Of a stretch of DNA of 64,000 bases, positions 10,672 to 25,600 are shown piece after piece. Below the pieces are notes generated by a model. The model did no database searches. It was not told where the DNA came from and was given only the letters and a program-made list of their open reading frames with translations. Source of the stretch: Panopea generosa (taxonomy: Eukaryota; Mollusca; Bivalvia; Adapedonta; Hiatellidae); NCBI GenBank assembly GCA_029582155.1, contig CM055898.1, positions 35,397,455 to 35,461,454 of the forward strand, given 5' to 3'. A program made the position numbers and the translations under genes. How positions within the stretch are numbered: position 1 is the stretch's first letter; the number at the start of each line of letters is the position of its first letter.

Positions 10672-13600
10672 GTAAACATACGAACTTCTCTTTTCTTTTC
10701 TGGTTTCGATATATTGCAATATGCATTTTGGGAGCAAGATTAACTAACTAGTTTTAACCTAAAGGCGTGGTCCAGTGTCGAAACCGTGGATTTGATCCTC
10801 TGCCCACGGCTATGTGCAGTGTCCTTGAGCAAGACACCTTTTCGGCATATGCTTAAAATGTAGTACTGGTTTTACCAAGGAAGATTTCGCGTTTGATTTG
10901 TATAGGTTGAAATCACTTGTTTCACGATCGAATTAAAAAAAAGTTTAAACTTAAACTGAAAAAAAATGGGTTCTCCGTGGCGGAGTGGTCTAAGGCGCCG
11001 TCTCAAGATCACTTGCCTCTCACCGGTAAGTTCGTAGGTTCGAGTCGCGCTCGCTCCAAAATCTTTATGTGAGAAAACGATAGGACGGTTCTACACGGTC
11101 TGACTCAGTCTGAGGTCTTTACCCCCACCAGTAAAACTGAATCAGCGATATATAACCTGAAAAGTGTTAAACATGACGTTACACCTAATTATGAGAAAAA
11201 GAAAGAAACATAATGAAAATATAAATTATTTACGATATATAAACAGGTTGATATATTAGTTACATGGAGATTTGTATTTTCATTATTTGTTTTGTTTATT
11301 TAAATCTTGATTGTTTTATTATAATTAAATTTTATAATTAAATTGTGTTTCAGATCCTTTATTGCAGATTTGCAAGTAACCGTTTCATGTGGTGATTAAT
11401 GTTGCTACATCTTCTATATGTTTGTAATGCATGTTTTGTAATTATGATACTTTCTTTGCTTTGTGCTGTTGGCATAACGAGTCCAGTTACTTTGGACATT
11501 AATTGTTATTGTTGTTTTAAATTAACATCGACAGTGAATCGAGTACTTATAACATAGATATAACAGGCTTGATGTTTCCAGGGTAAAACTAGTAGTGTAT
11601 ATATACGGATAAAATGGCTTGCTCAAGGAAACGAGACATAGCTGTCGGGGAGGGTTAAACCAACGATCACCTATCCTGGGTCCTATGTTGAGTTGCTTTG
11701 GTAGTCAGTTGTTGCCATTTACTGTTGTTGGCCTTGGCAGTTCAGTAGCTTTGCTAGTTGTCAGTTGTTGGCATTTACTGTTGTTGACCTTTGCAGTTCA
11801 GCAGCTTTGCTAGTTGTCAGTTGTTGATATTTACTGTTGTTGACCTTGCAGTACAGTAGTTTTGTCAATTTGCAGTTGTTAGTTGTTTACATTTACTGTC
11901 GTTGACCTTGCAGTGCAGTAGCACTGACAGTTGTCAGTTGTTGATTTTTACTATTGATGAAATGAGGAGTGCAGTAAATTTGATTGTTTTCAGTTGTTGA
12001 TATTTACTGTTATTGACCTTGGCAGTTCAGTAGTTTTGATAGTTGTCAGTTGTTGGTATCTATTGTTGTTGACCTTGGCAGTTCGGTAGCTTTGATGGTT
12101 TTCAGTTGTTGATATTTACTGTTATTGACCTTGGCAGTTCAGTAGCTTTGATGGTTTCCAGTTGTTGATATTTACTGTTGTTGACTTCGGTAGTTCTGCA
12201 ACTTTGATGGTTGTAAGTTGTTGATATTTACTGTTGTTGACTTTGGCAGTTCAGTTACTTTGATAGTTTTAAGTTGTTGACATTTACTGTTATTGACAAT
12301 GGCAGTTCAGTGGCTTTGATAGTTGTCATTTGTTGACATTTACTGTTGATGACCTTGGCAAATCTGTAATTTTGATAGTTGTCAGTTGTTGACATTTACT
12401 GTTGTTTACATTGGCAGTACAATTATATAGATAGTTTTCAGTTGTTGGCATTTACTGTTGTTGACCTTGGCAGTTCATTATCTTTGATAGTTGTCAGTTG
12501 TTGATATTTACTGTTGTTGACCTTGCAGTACAATAGCTTTGATAGTTGTCAGTTGTTGACATTTACTATTTTTGAAATTGCAGTGCAATAGCTTTGATGG
12601 TCATCAGTTGTCAGTTGTTGACATTTACTGTTGTTGACCTTGCAGTACAGTAGCTTTGATAGTTGTCAGTTATTGACATTTACTGTTGTTGAACTTGCAA
12701 TGCAATTGCTTTGATAGTTGTCATTTGATGACATTTACTGTTGTTGACCTTGCGGTACAGGAGCTTTGAGGGTTATCAGTTGTTGATATTTACTGTTGTT
12801 GATCTTGAGGTGCAGTAGCTTTGATAGATGTCAATTGTTGACATTTATTGTTGTTGACCTTGCAGTATAGTAGCTTTGATAAGTTCTTGTCAGTTATTGA
12901 CATTAACTGTTTTTTTCTTTGCAGGGCAGTAGCTTTGATGGTCATCAGTTGTCAGTAGTTGACATTTACTGCTGTTGATCTTGCAGTGCAGTATCTTTGT
13001 AAGTTGTCAGTTGTTAGTTGTTGACATTTACTGAAGTTGGCCTTGCAGTGCAGTAGCTATGATTGTTATTCGTTGTAAGTTGTTGACATTCACTGTTATT
13101 GACCTTTCAGTGTAGTAGCTTTGATGGTTATCAGTAGTCAGTTGTTGACATTTACTGTTGTTGACCTTGCAATGCAGTAGCTTTGATAGTTGTCAGTTGT
13201 TGACATTTACTGTTATTGACGTTGCGGTGCAGTAGCTTTGTTGGTCATCAGATGTCAGTTGTGATATTTACTGTTGTTGACCTTACTGTACAGAAGCTTT
13301 GGTGTTTATCATTTGTTGATATTTACTATTGTTGACCTTGCGGTGCAGTAGCTTTGATAGTTGTCAGTTGTTGACATTTACTGTTATTGACATTGTAGTG
13401 CAGTAGCTTAAATAATTTGTAGTTGTCAGTTGTTGACACTTACTATTGTTGACCTTGCGATACAGAATCTTTGATGGTTATCAGTTGTCATTTGTTGACA
13501 TTTACTGTTGTTGACATTGCAGTGCCTTAGCTTTGATGGTTGTCAGTTGATGACATTTATTGTTGTTGACATTGCAGTGTAGTAGCTTTGATGGTTATCA

Positions 13601-16600
13601 GTTGTCAGTTGTTGACATTTACTTTTGTTGACCTTGGCAGTTCAGTAGGTTTGATAGTTTTCAATTGTTGACATTTACTGTTGTTGAACTTGTAGTGCAG
13701 TAGCTTTGACAGTTGTAATTATCAGTTGTTTACATTCACTGTTGTTGACCTTTCATTGCAGTAGCTTTGATGGTTATCAGTTGTCAGTTGTTTACATTTA
13801 CTTTTATTGACCTTGCAGTGAAATAGCTTTGATGGTCATCAGTTGTCAGTTGTTGACATTTACTGTTCTTGACCTTGCAGAGCAGTGGCTTTTATGGTTA
13901 TCAGTTGTCAGTTGTTGACATTTACTGTTGTTGACATTGCAGTTCAGTAGCTTTGATGGTTATCAGTTGTCAGTTATTGACATTTACTGTTGTTGACCTT
14001 GCTGTGCAGTAGCTTTGATAGTTGTCAAGTGTTGACATTTACTGTTGTTGACTTTGTATTGCAGTAGCTTTGATAGTTTTCAGATGACCATTGTTGATAT
14101 TTATTGTTATTGACATTGTAGTGCAGTAGCTTGAATAATTTGTAGTTGTCAGTTGTTGACACTTACTGTTGTTGACCTTGCGATACAGAAGCTTTGATGG
14201 TTATTAGTTGTCATTTGTTGACATTTACTGTTGTTGACATTGCAGTGCATTAGCTTTGATGGTTGTCAGTTGATGATATTTATTGTTGTTGATCTTGCAG
14301 TACAGTGGCTTTGATGGTTATCAGTTGTCAGTTATTGACATTTACTGTTGTTGACCTTGCTGTGCAGTAGCTTTGATAGTTGTCAAGTGTTGACATTAAC
14401 TGTTGTTGACTTTGTATTGCAGTAGCTTTGATAGTTTTCAGATGAGAGTTGTTGACATTTACTGTTGTTGTCCTTGCAATTCAGTAGCTTCGATAGTTGT
14501 CAGTTGTTGACATTTACTGTTATTGACCTTGCAGTGCAGTAGGTTTGTTGGTCATCAGATGTCAGTTGTTGATATTTACTGTTGTTGACCTTGCGGTACA
14601 GTAGCTGTGATAGTTGTCAGTTGTTGACATTTACTGTTATTTACCTTGCAGTGCAGTAGCTTGGATAATTTGTAGTTGTCAGTTGTTGACACTTACTGTT
14701 GTTGACCTTGCGATACAGAGGCTTTGATTATTATCAGATGTCAGTTGTTGACATTTACTGTTGTTGACATTGCAGTGCATTAGCTTTGATGGTTGTCAGT
14801 TGTTAACATTTATTGTTGTTGATTTTGCAGTGTAGTAGCTTTGATGGTTGTCAATTGTTGACATTTACTGTTGTTTAACTTGTAGTGCAGTAGCGTTGAT
14901 AGTTGTAAGTTGTCAGTTGTTTACATTCACTGTTGTTGACCTTTCAGTGCAGTAGTTTTGATGGTTATTAGTTGTCAGTTGTTTACATTTACTTTTATTG
15001 ACCTTGCAGTGCAAAAGCTTTGATGGTCATCAGTTGTCAGTTGTTGACATTTACTGTTGTTGATTATGCAGTGCAGTGGCTTTGATGGTTATCAGTTGTC
15101 AGTTATTGACATTTACTGTTGTTGACCTTGCGGTGCAGTAGCTTTGATAGTTGTTAGTTGTTGACATTTACTGTTGTTGACATTGCATTGCAGTAGCTTT
15201 GGTAGTTTTCAGATGTCAGTTGTTGATATTTACTGTTGTTGAACTTGCATTGCAGTAACTTTAGTACTTTTCAGTTGTCAGTTGTTGATATACACTGTAG
15301 TTTACCTTGCAGTGCAGAAGCATTGTTTGTTATCCGTTGTCAGTTGTTGACATTTACTGTTGTTGACATTGCAGTGCAATAGCTTTGATAGATGTCAGTT
15401 GTTGGCATTTACTGCTATTAACATTGCAGTGCAGAAGCTTTGATAGTCATCAGTTGCAAGTTGTTGACATTTACTGTTGTTGGCATTGCAGTGCAGTAGC
15501 TTTGATAGTTGTCAGTTGTCAGTAGTTGATAATTACTGCTGTTGACCTTGCGGTGAAGTAGCATTGGTAGTTGTCAGTTGTTGACATTTACTGTTATTGA
15601 CCTTGCAGTACAGTAGCATTGGTAGTTGTCAGTTGTTGACATTTACTGTTATTGACCGTGCAGTGCAGTAGCTTTGGTAGTTTTCAGTTATCAGTGGTTG
15701 ACATTTACTGTAGCTTTAGTAGTTGTCAGATGACAGCTGTTGACATTTATTGTTGCTGACCTTGCAGTGCAGTAGCTTTGATAGTTTTCAGATGTCAGTT
15801 GTTGATATTGACTATTGTTGACCTTGCGGTGCAGTAGCTTTGATATTTATCAGTTGTTGATATTGACTATTGTTGACCTTGCGGTGCAGTAGCTTTGGTA
15901 GTTGTCAGTTGTTGACATTTACTGTTGTTGACCTTGCAGTGCAGTAGCTTGGATAATTTGTAGTTGTCAGTTGTTGACACTTACTGTTGTTGATCTTGCA
16001 AAACAGTAGCGTTGATGGTTATCAGTTGTCAGTTGTTGACATTTACTGTTGTTGACCTTGCAGTGCAGTAGTTTAGGTAGTTTTCAGTTGGCAAATTTTG
16101 TTCACATATACTGTTGTTGAACTTGCAGTTCAGTACCTTTGATGGTTTTCAGTTGTCAGTTGTCAGTTGTTGATATTTACTGTTGTTGACCTTGCAGTGC
16201 AGTAGCTTTTATGGTTGTCAGTTTTTGACATTTACTGTTATTGACCTTGCAGTGCAGTAGCTTTGTTGGTCATCAGATGTCAGTTGTTGATATTTACTCT
16301 TGTTGACCTTGCAGTACAGAAGCTTTGGTGTTTGTCAGTTGTTGATATTTACTATTGTTGACCTTGCGGTGCAGTAGCTTTGATAGTTGTCAGTTGTTGA
16401 CATTTACTGTTGTTGACCTTGCAATACAGAGGCTTTGATGGTTATCAGTTTCCAGTTGTTGACATTTACTGTTGTTGACCTTGCAGTACAGTAGCTTTGG
16501 TAGTTTTCATTTGTCAGTTGTTGACATTTACTGTTGTTGACCTTGCGATGCAGACTCTTTGATGATTATCAGTTGTTAGTTGTTGACATTAACTATTGTT

Positions 16601-19600
16601 GACCTTGCAGTGCAGTAGCTTTGATAGTTGTCAGTCGTCAGATGTTGACATTGCATTGCAGTAGCTTTGATGGTTATCAGTTGTCAGTTTTTGACATTTA
16701 CTGTTGTTGACATTGCAGTGCAGAAGCTTGATGATTGTCAGTTGTTGATATTTATTGTTGTTGACATTGCAGTGTAGTAGCTTTGATGGTTATCTGTTGT
16801 CAGTTGTTAACATTTACTATTGGTGACCTTGCAGAGCAGTTGCTTTGATAGTTGCCAATTGTTGACATTTACTGAGGTTGACCTTGTATTACAGTAGCTT
16901 TAATAGTTTTCAGTTGTCAGTGGTTGATATTTCCTGTTGCTCACCTTATCATAAGAGTTCAGTTATTTTGGTCTTTGTCGTTTTCAGCTCTTCGTTTTGA
17001 AAAAAAATGAAGAGCCATTTTGATGGGGTCGGCGTTGTCGTTTGCGTCCGCCGGTTAAAGTACCATGATTAATTCAGCCTTTTCTCTGTTTCTCAACAAA
17101 CTACTCATGTTATGATGACTAAACTTCATAAACACATTCATATTATGTCACAGACATTTTTTTCACAAATATGTCGGTTATTTCGTAGTCTATCCAAGTC
17201 CTGATATCTCCGATGCCTGTCCCACAATTCATAGCTTTTCAACGCTTACCAAACTGTGACGTCATTCAAATAACCAATCAAAGTGCTTAAATCCCATTTC
17301 TAGTTTACGGACCCAATCGGGAGAGCTGGGTCCGCTCTACAGACTAGTTATTTGGCGTGTAATGTAGCAAAACAGTCAAACTCAAGGTAAACTTTAAACA
17401 AATTCTAATTTTTATAGAAAGCACTGGGAAACAATTGGTGGGCATGATTATGGACGCCTATGGGTCCTTTATAAATATTGTGAATTGCATGTCCCCTGGG
17501 TCTCACAGTTTGGCCCTGGGTGTAGGGCCTACTTGACTAAATCTTTTTGAGAGAAAATGACAAAAACTGTTATATTTAATGACTTACGAGTATTTGAATG
17601 TTTTTTGGTGTGATTTGTTGTTGCTGTCATGACGGTTAATACCTATGTGAATTTCATGGTCCCGACCTCAATTAGGTCTTAGGGGCGGGGCCAAAACAGT
17701 CAAATTCAAGGTAAACTTAATAATCTTCTTATTTTTATAGGAAGCACTCAGAAACGAATTGTGAGCATGATTATGCGGGACGCCTATGGGTCCTTAATAA
17801 AAATTGTGAATTTCATGCCCTTGGGTCTCACGGTTTGGCCCTGGGGTGGGGCCAACTTTACTAAATCTATATAAGAGAAAATGACAAAAACCGTCAATAC
17901 TCATTTGAATGGATTTTTGGTGTGATTTGTTGTTGCTAACATGACGATTTGTTGTTGCTTACATGACCCCCCCCCCCCACCCCCCCCCACACACAACCCC
18001 CTAACCTTGGGCCAGGGCTGAAACAGTCAAATTCAAGGTAAACTTCTGATTTTTATTATAGGATGCACTGGAAACAAACTGTTAGCATCATTAATGAGGC
18101 CTACGAGTCTGTCATAAGAATTGTGAATTTCATGCCCCTAGGTCTCAAGGTTTGAACCTTGGGATCGGTACTACTTGTCTAAATCTATATAAGAGAATAT
18201 GATGTGATTTGTTGGTGCAGATATGACATTCGAAATCCATGTTTGAATTTTTGCCGCTTCCCGAAGGACAGAAGTTGGAAAACAGATTCATATAGCTTTA
18301 TGTCATCAAGGATAATCCGGTGACCGTTAAGGCACATGGGCCTCTTGTTAGCTCTACTGACTGACCAAAGGCCAGATGGCCTTGTGCGATGGTGCGTTGT
18401 CCGTCGTCTGTCGTCCGTCAGCAGCACTTTCTCTGAAACCACTAGGTCTGTTAAACTCAAACTTAACATGGATGTTTTTCATGAATAGGATGAAAATAAT
18501 TATGTAGTAATGGTCACTAACTATAGTTCTATTAGATTTGTTCAAATGGTGTCCCTAGGGTTAAAAATGACCCCGCCCCGAGGGCTCAATTAGGGGACAC
18601 GTGATTATAATACACTTTAATAAAAAAAATCAAATGGAACTGATATTGCCTATATTTTCACAGAAGCATTGTTTTGTCAAGAAGATTCAGATTTGTTAAA
18701 ATGACTGGATTCCACTGTCTGAAGGGGTCAGGAGGGGCCCTAAAAATTCGGAATTTCAAAAATCTTTCTCTTAAGAATCAGTCAGTCAAATTTGTTTATA
18801 TTTGGCATAAAGTATCACTATAATTAGGGGTTTAAATCAAAATAAGAACAAAGGAGCTAGTATTTATAGGGGCTCTGTGAGGAGACTTGGAGTTTTACAT
18901 AGGGATACAATGGGAAAAGGGAAAATTCTCATTTTTTCACCCATTTGTGCAAAAAATATTATTGAGTTTGAGTTCTGAAGCATCATGTAGGATTAAATTT
19001 CCATAAGGGGCCAGGTGGGGTCACTAAAGGCTTAAATTTGAATTTTTTCAACAATCTTTTTCTCTACAACCGGTCAGTCAAATTAGTTTATATTTGATAT
19101 AAATTATCCCTATGAATAGGGGTTTGAAGTTTGTACAAATTAAGGGGTTAGTATTTATAGGGACCTTGTTAGGGGACTTTGAGTTTTACATAGGAAGTCT
19201 ATTGGAAAACGGAAAATTCACATTTTTTTTCATCCATTTGTGTAGAATTATTATTCAGTTTGAGTTCTGAAGCTTCTTCTAGTTATAGCAAATAATATGT
19301 GGTTCAATAAGCAGAATTTAATTTCCATAAGGGGCTAGGTGGGGTCTTAAAAGGATTAAAATTGAATATTTTCAAAAATCTTCCCAACAACTGGTCAGTC
19401 AAATCAGTTTATATTTTATATAAAATTATCCCTATGGGTAGGGGGTTTGAAGTTTGTGCAAATCAAGGGGCTGGAATGACATTTTTGCAAAATAATTTTG
19501 AATTTGAGATTTAAACTATTGTGTAGAATAAGCAAATAATTTTTATTACATAAAGAGGATTGAAATTCCCTAAGAAGCCGGAGGGACCCAAAAATAGTTG

Positions 19601-22600
19601 GTTTTTATGAAATTTCAAAAACTGATTAGTCGAATTTGTTACATAAAACAATAACCACTATTTACAAGTAGAGTGTTCACTGACTCTCTTGGGCCTTTTG
19701 TTTTTTTAAATTTCAAAAATCTCCGACGACAGTACATTGTCAAGATAGTTGGGGTGTAGCATCATCTCATGATATGTCCTCTGTGGCCAATTTTTTAATG
19801 TATTGCGACAAAACTTTCACTGTAGTAGATATTACAATCTGAAATTATGTCATGACTGTAGACTGGAGGTGTTAGACAAAAAGAGTGTTTGTGCCTAGAA
19901 AACAAATTGTTCAACCATTTATTTTGCTGTATTGTGAGAAATAAATCCAATAATTAGGTAAAAAAAAAAAGGGAAAAAATAAAAACACTCTTCCTTATAC
20001 TTTCTTCGTGAACCTTCAATAATTAAAAATTTGCACCGGCCACCAGTACTTAAAGTACTTTGATTAAGTTTGGGAGTGCATTTTTGCTGTGGCTATCAGC
20101 CTTAGAATAACAGTTGGGTTTACTTGTGTTGTTATTGGTCAGAGTTAGTTACTTTGACCATTGTCGTTTTTAACTTAATGAGTGCTGCTGCTTTGGCTTT
20201 TAAACTTAGAAGTATAGTCGGGTTTATTTGTGTGTTGTTATTGGTCATTACAGTTAGTTACTTTGATCATTGTCGTTTTTGACATTGGGAGTGCAAATGC
20301 TTTAATTATCAACCTTAGATGTATAGTCGTTTTACTTGTGTTGTTATTGATCATTAGAGTTAGTTACTTTGAATTTTGTCATTTTTTACATCAGGAGTGC
20401 AGTAGCTTTAGTTATTAACCTTAAAAGTACAGTCGGATTTACTTGTGTTGATATTGATCATTAGAATAATTTACTTTGATCATTTGTTTTTAACGTTGAG
20501 AGGGTTGTTGCTTTGGCTATTAACCTTAGACGTACAGATGCGTTTACTTATGTGTTGTTATTGATCATTAGGGTTTGTTACTTTGATCATTGTCGTTTTT
20601 AAGTTTGGGAGTGCTGTTACTTTGGCTATTAGCCTTAGAAGTACAGTCGGGTTACTTGTGTCGTTATTGATCATTAGAGTAAGTAATTTTGATCTTTGTC
20701 GTTTTTGACATCGGGCGTGCAGTAGCTTTAGTTATCAACCTTAGAAGTACAATTGCGTTTGCCAATGTGTTGTTATTGATCATTAGAGTTAGTTTCTTTG
20801 ATCTTGTCGTTTTGAACTTTGGGAGTGCCGCTGCTTTGGCTATTAACCTTAAAAGTACAGTTGGGTTTACTTGTGTTGTTATTGGTCATACGAGTTAGTT
20901 ACTTTGATCTTTGTCGTGTTTTTTATTTTGGGAGTACTGTTGATTTGGCTATTAACCTTAGAAGTACAGCCGGCTCTACTTGTGTTGTTATTGGTCATAA
21001 TAGTTAGTTACATTGATCTTTTTTGTTTTTAACATCGGGACTGCATTTCCTTTGACTATTGTCATAAGAGTTAGTCACTTTGTTCTTTGTCGTTTCTTTA
21101 AATCGGGAGTGCATTTACTTTGGCTATTAACCTTAGAAGTACAGTTTTGTTTACTTGTGTTGTTATTGGTCATAAGAGTTAGATACTTTGAGTTTTGTCT
21201 TTTTGACATTGGGAGTGCATTTGCTTTGGCTATCAACCTTAGAAGTACAGTTGCGTTTCTTGTATCGTTATTGGTCATTAGAGTTAGTTACTTTGGTCAT
21301 TGTAGTTTTGAACTTTGGGAGTGTTGTTTCTTTGGCTATTAGCCTTAAAAGTACAGTTGGGTTTACGTGTGTTTTTATTGGTCATTAGAGTTAGTTACTT
21401 TGATCTTTGACGTTTTTAACATCGGAAGTGCATTTCGTTTGGCTATCAACATTAGAAGTACATTTGGGTTTACTTGTGTTGTTATTGGTCATAACCGTTA
21501 ATGAATTGGGTCTTTGTCGTTTTTGACATCGGAGTGCATATGTTTTGGCTATCAACCTTAGAAGTACAGCCGGTTTTACTTGTGTTGTTATTGGTCATAA
21601 GAGTTAGTTACTTTTATCTTTGTTGTTTTTGACATCGGAAGAGCATTTGCTTTGGTTATCAACCTTAGAAGTAAAGTTGGGTTTACTTGTGTTGTTATTG
21701 GTCGTAAGCGTTAGTTACTTTAATCGTTGTCTTTATTTACATCGAGAGGGCATTTGCTTTTGTTTTCAACTTTAGAAATATAGTCGGGTTTACTTGTGTT
21801 TTTATTGGTAATAAGAGTTAATTACTTTGATCATTGTCGTTTGTGACATCGGAAGTGTATTTGCTTTGGCTATCAACCTTAGAAGTACAGTCGTGTTTAC
21901 TTGTGTTGTTATTGGTCATAAGAATCAATTATTTGATCATTGTCGTTTTTGTCTTCGGGAGCGCATTTTCTTTGGCTAACAACTTTAGAAGTAAAATCGG
22001 GTTACATGTGCTGTTATTCGTCATAAGAGTTAATTACTTTGATCTTTGTCGTTTTTTATATCGGGAGTTCATTTGCCATGGTTATCAACCTAAGAAGTAA
22101 AGTTGGGTTTATTGGTGTTGTTATTGGTCATAAGAGTTAAATACTTTGATCATTGTCGTTTGTTACATCGGGAGTGCATTTGGTTTTGTTATTAACCTTA
22201 GAAGTACAGACGGGTTTACTTGTGTTGTTATTGGTCATAAGCGTTAGTTACTTTAATCTTTGTCTTTATTTACATCGAGAGTGCATTTGCTTTTCTTTTC
22301 AACTTTAGAAGTACAGTCGGGTTTACTTGTGTTGTTATTGGTCATAAGAGTTAATGACTTTGATCGTTGTCGTTTTTTTTATATCGGGAGTTCATTTGCT
22401 TTGGCTATCAATCTTAAAAGTACAGTCGGGTTTACTTGTGTTGTTATTGGTCATAAGAGTCAATAACTTTGATCATTGTCGTTTTTGTCATCGGGAGTGC
22501 ATTTTCTTTGGCTATCAACCTTAGAAGTAAAATTGGGTTACATGTGTTGTTATTGATCATAAGAGTTAATTACTTTAATCTTTGTCGTTTTTTATTTCGG

Positions 22601-25600
22601 GAGTGCATTTGCTTTGGCTATCAACCTTAGAAGTAGAGTTAGGTCTACTTGTGTTGTTATTGGTCATAATAGTTAATTACTTTGATATTTGTCGTTTTTT
22701 AAATCGGGAGTGAATTTGCTTTGGCTATCAACGTTAGAAGTGCAGTTGGGTTTACTTGTGTTGTTATTGGTCCTAAGAGTTAAGGATTTGGGTCCTTATC
22801 TTTATTGACATCGGGACTGCATTTGTTTTGGCTATCAACCTAAGAAGTACAGTCGGGTTTACTTGTGTTGTTATTGGTCATATGAGTTAATTACTTTGAT
22901 TTTTTTGTCGTTTTTGTAATCGAAAGTGAATTTTCTTTTTCTATCAACCTAAGAAGTGCAGTTGGGTTGACTTGTGTTGTTATAAGTCATTTGTCGTTTT
23001 TTTGACATCGGGATTTCATTTGTTTTGGCTATCAACCTTAAATGTACAGTTGGGTTTACTTGTGTTGTTATTGGTCATAAGAGGTAATTACTTTGATCAT
23101 TGTCGCTTTTCACATCGGAAGTGCATTTGCTTTGGCTATTAACCTTAGAAGTACAGTTGGGTTTACTTGTGTTGTTGTTGTCATAAGAGTTAGTTACTTT
23201 GATCTTCATCGTTTTTCATTTCGGGAGTGCATTTGCTTTGGCTATTAACCTTATAAGTACAGTAAGGTTTACTTGTGTTTCATCGGTCATAAGAGTTAGT
23301 TACTTTGATCTTTGTCTATTTTTACATCGTGAGTGCATTAGCTTTGGCTATCAACCTTAAAAGTACAGTCGTGTTTACTTGTGTTGTTATTGGTCATCAG
23401 AGTTAATTACTTTGATCTTGGTCGTTTTCGAAATTCGGAGTCAATTTGCTTTGGCTATCAACCTTAGAAATACAGTTGGGTTTACTTGTGTTGTTATTAG
23501 TCATAAGAGTTAAATACTTTGATCATTGTCATTTTTAAAAAATGGGAGTAAATTTGCTTTGGCTGCCTTAAAAATACAGTTGGTTTTATTTATGTTGTTA
23601 TTGGTCATAAGAGTTAATAACTTTGATCTTTGTCGTTTTTTAAATCGGGGGGAGTGAATTTGCTTTGGCTATCGACCTTAGAAGTACAGTTGGGTTTACT
23701 TGTGTTGTTATTGGTCATAAGATTTAATCACTTTGATCTTTGTCGTTTTTTTAAATCAGGAGTCAATTTGCTTTGGCTATCGACCTGAGAAGTACAATTG
23801 GGTTTACTTGTGTTCTATTTGTCATAAGAGTAGATTACATTGATCATTGTCGTTTTTTTTAAATAGGAGTGAATTTGCTTTAGCTATCGACCTGAGAAGT
23901 ACAGTTGGGTTTACTTGTGTTGTTATTGGTCATAAAATTTAATTACTTTGATCGTTGTCGTTTTTTAAATCAGGAGTCATTTGCTTTGGCTATCGACCTG
24001 AGAAGTACAGTTGGGTTTACTTGTGTTCTATTTGTCATAAGAGTTAATTTCTTTGATCTTTGTCGTTTTTGACACCGGGAGTGATTTTGCTTTGGCTATT
24101 AACCTTAGAAGTACAGTTGGGTTTATTTTTGTTGTTAATGATCATTAGAGTTAATTACCTTGATCTTTGTCGTTTTATAAATCGGGAGTGCATTTGCTTT
24201 GGCTATTAACCTTAGAAGTACAGTTAGGTTTACTTGTATTGTTATTGGTCATAAGAGTTAATGACTTTGATCTTTGACCTTTTTTACATCGGGAGTGCAT
24301 TTGCTTTGGCTATTAACCTTAGAAGTACAGTAAGGTTTACTTGTGTTGTTATTGGTCATAAGAGTTAATTTCTTTGATCTTTGGCGTTTTTTTTTTTACA
24401 TCGAGAGTGCGTTTGGTTTAGCTATCAGCCTTAGAAGTAAAGTTGGGTTTACTTGTGTTGTTATTGGTCATAAAAGTTAATTTCTGTGACCTTTGTCGTG
24501 TTTTTAAATCGGGAGTCAATTTGCTTTGGCTGTTAACCTTTATCATTAGAGTTCGGTTACTTTAACATTAGTCGTTTTTTTTTACATTTCTTATCAAGTT
24601 GCTTCGAGTTTTGTCGTTATTTACCTTGAATAGTATGCTTCATTTAGTGCCTAGGTATACGTAAGGTTTGGAATATGTACTTGTCTCACGTTTCAAAAGC
24701 TGCTTTGATGCATTATTCGTCTTAGTTACAGAATGTTTACATTCCATAATATGTATGTAACATGTATCTCTTTAACCATAAAATATACTTAAATATATCC
24801 GCAGACCCTGTACGGATTCAAGTGTCCATGGAAAAATAATGTAGTTGATGTTTTGACTCCGGAAAAAATAAAGGCTATCAAAGCCGGAATATGCAAAGTG
24901 CACAAGGTTTTGAAGAAAATATGCAGGGGAAAGCGCAGTGTACGTATTTCGCTACATCTGACATTATTGTCCATCGTACATCATGACTGCATTCAGTTTT
25001 CGTTAAACACAGTTGCTGATTTTATTAACGGTACTGTTCTAAATGAAACAGTAATCGGATTACTTCGGCGTTATCCCTCGACATCACTGATTAAACATGG
25101 GCGGTGTTTGGTAATGTTAGAAAACATTTGCATTGAACACATCGTGAAGTTGACTTGTGTGTCAACATCAACGTCAGCGAATTTATTTAAACGATTTCCT
25201 TAAATATCAAATTTACATAAGCTGCAACAACAAGGAAATAAGTCCTTGGCTGCAAGAATATGTAACGTTGTCATTTCACTATGACATCTGTGTGGTTTTA
25301 GGTTCCACATCTTTAGGTTATACCATAACTTACAAATGACATATTATCTTAAAGTTATAGTTATTTGTATATCGATTTGATTTATTCGGATATTTAATCG
25401 ACATGTGCTCTAATGAATGTAGACACAGATTACAGCGATATTTGGAATAATCCAAGTAATCTGAATATATTTTATGCTTTTTTGAAAGACGTTTTAACAA
25501 TGTTCTTCTTTAGTATTGATCATCTTGGACGCTTGCATTTCTAAATTAAAAACTTGACAATTTCTTCCTTGAATAAAAATGTAGCAGAATATACGGTAAT

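Noticed and set aside
10975..11055. Functional tRNA-Leu gene
   Set aside because: Boxes A and B are good, but the acceptor stem does not pair and the sequence continues into a SINE body and A-rich tail.
24853..25203. 116-codon frame that reads through exon 3 into intron 3
   Set aside because: The donor at 24940 and the in-frame join to exon 4 give a coherent EF-hand protein. The read-through part has no motif.
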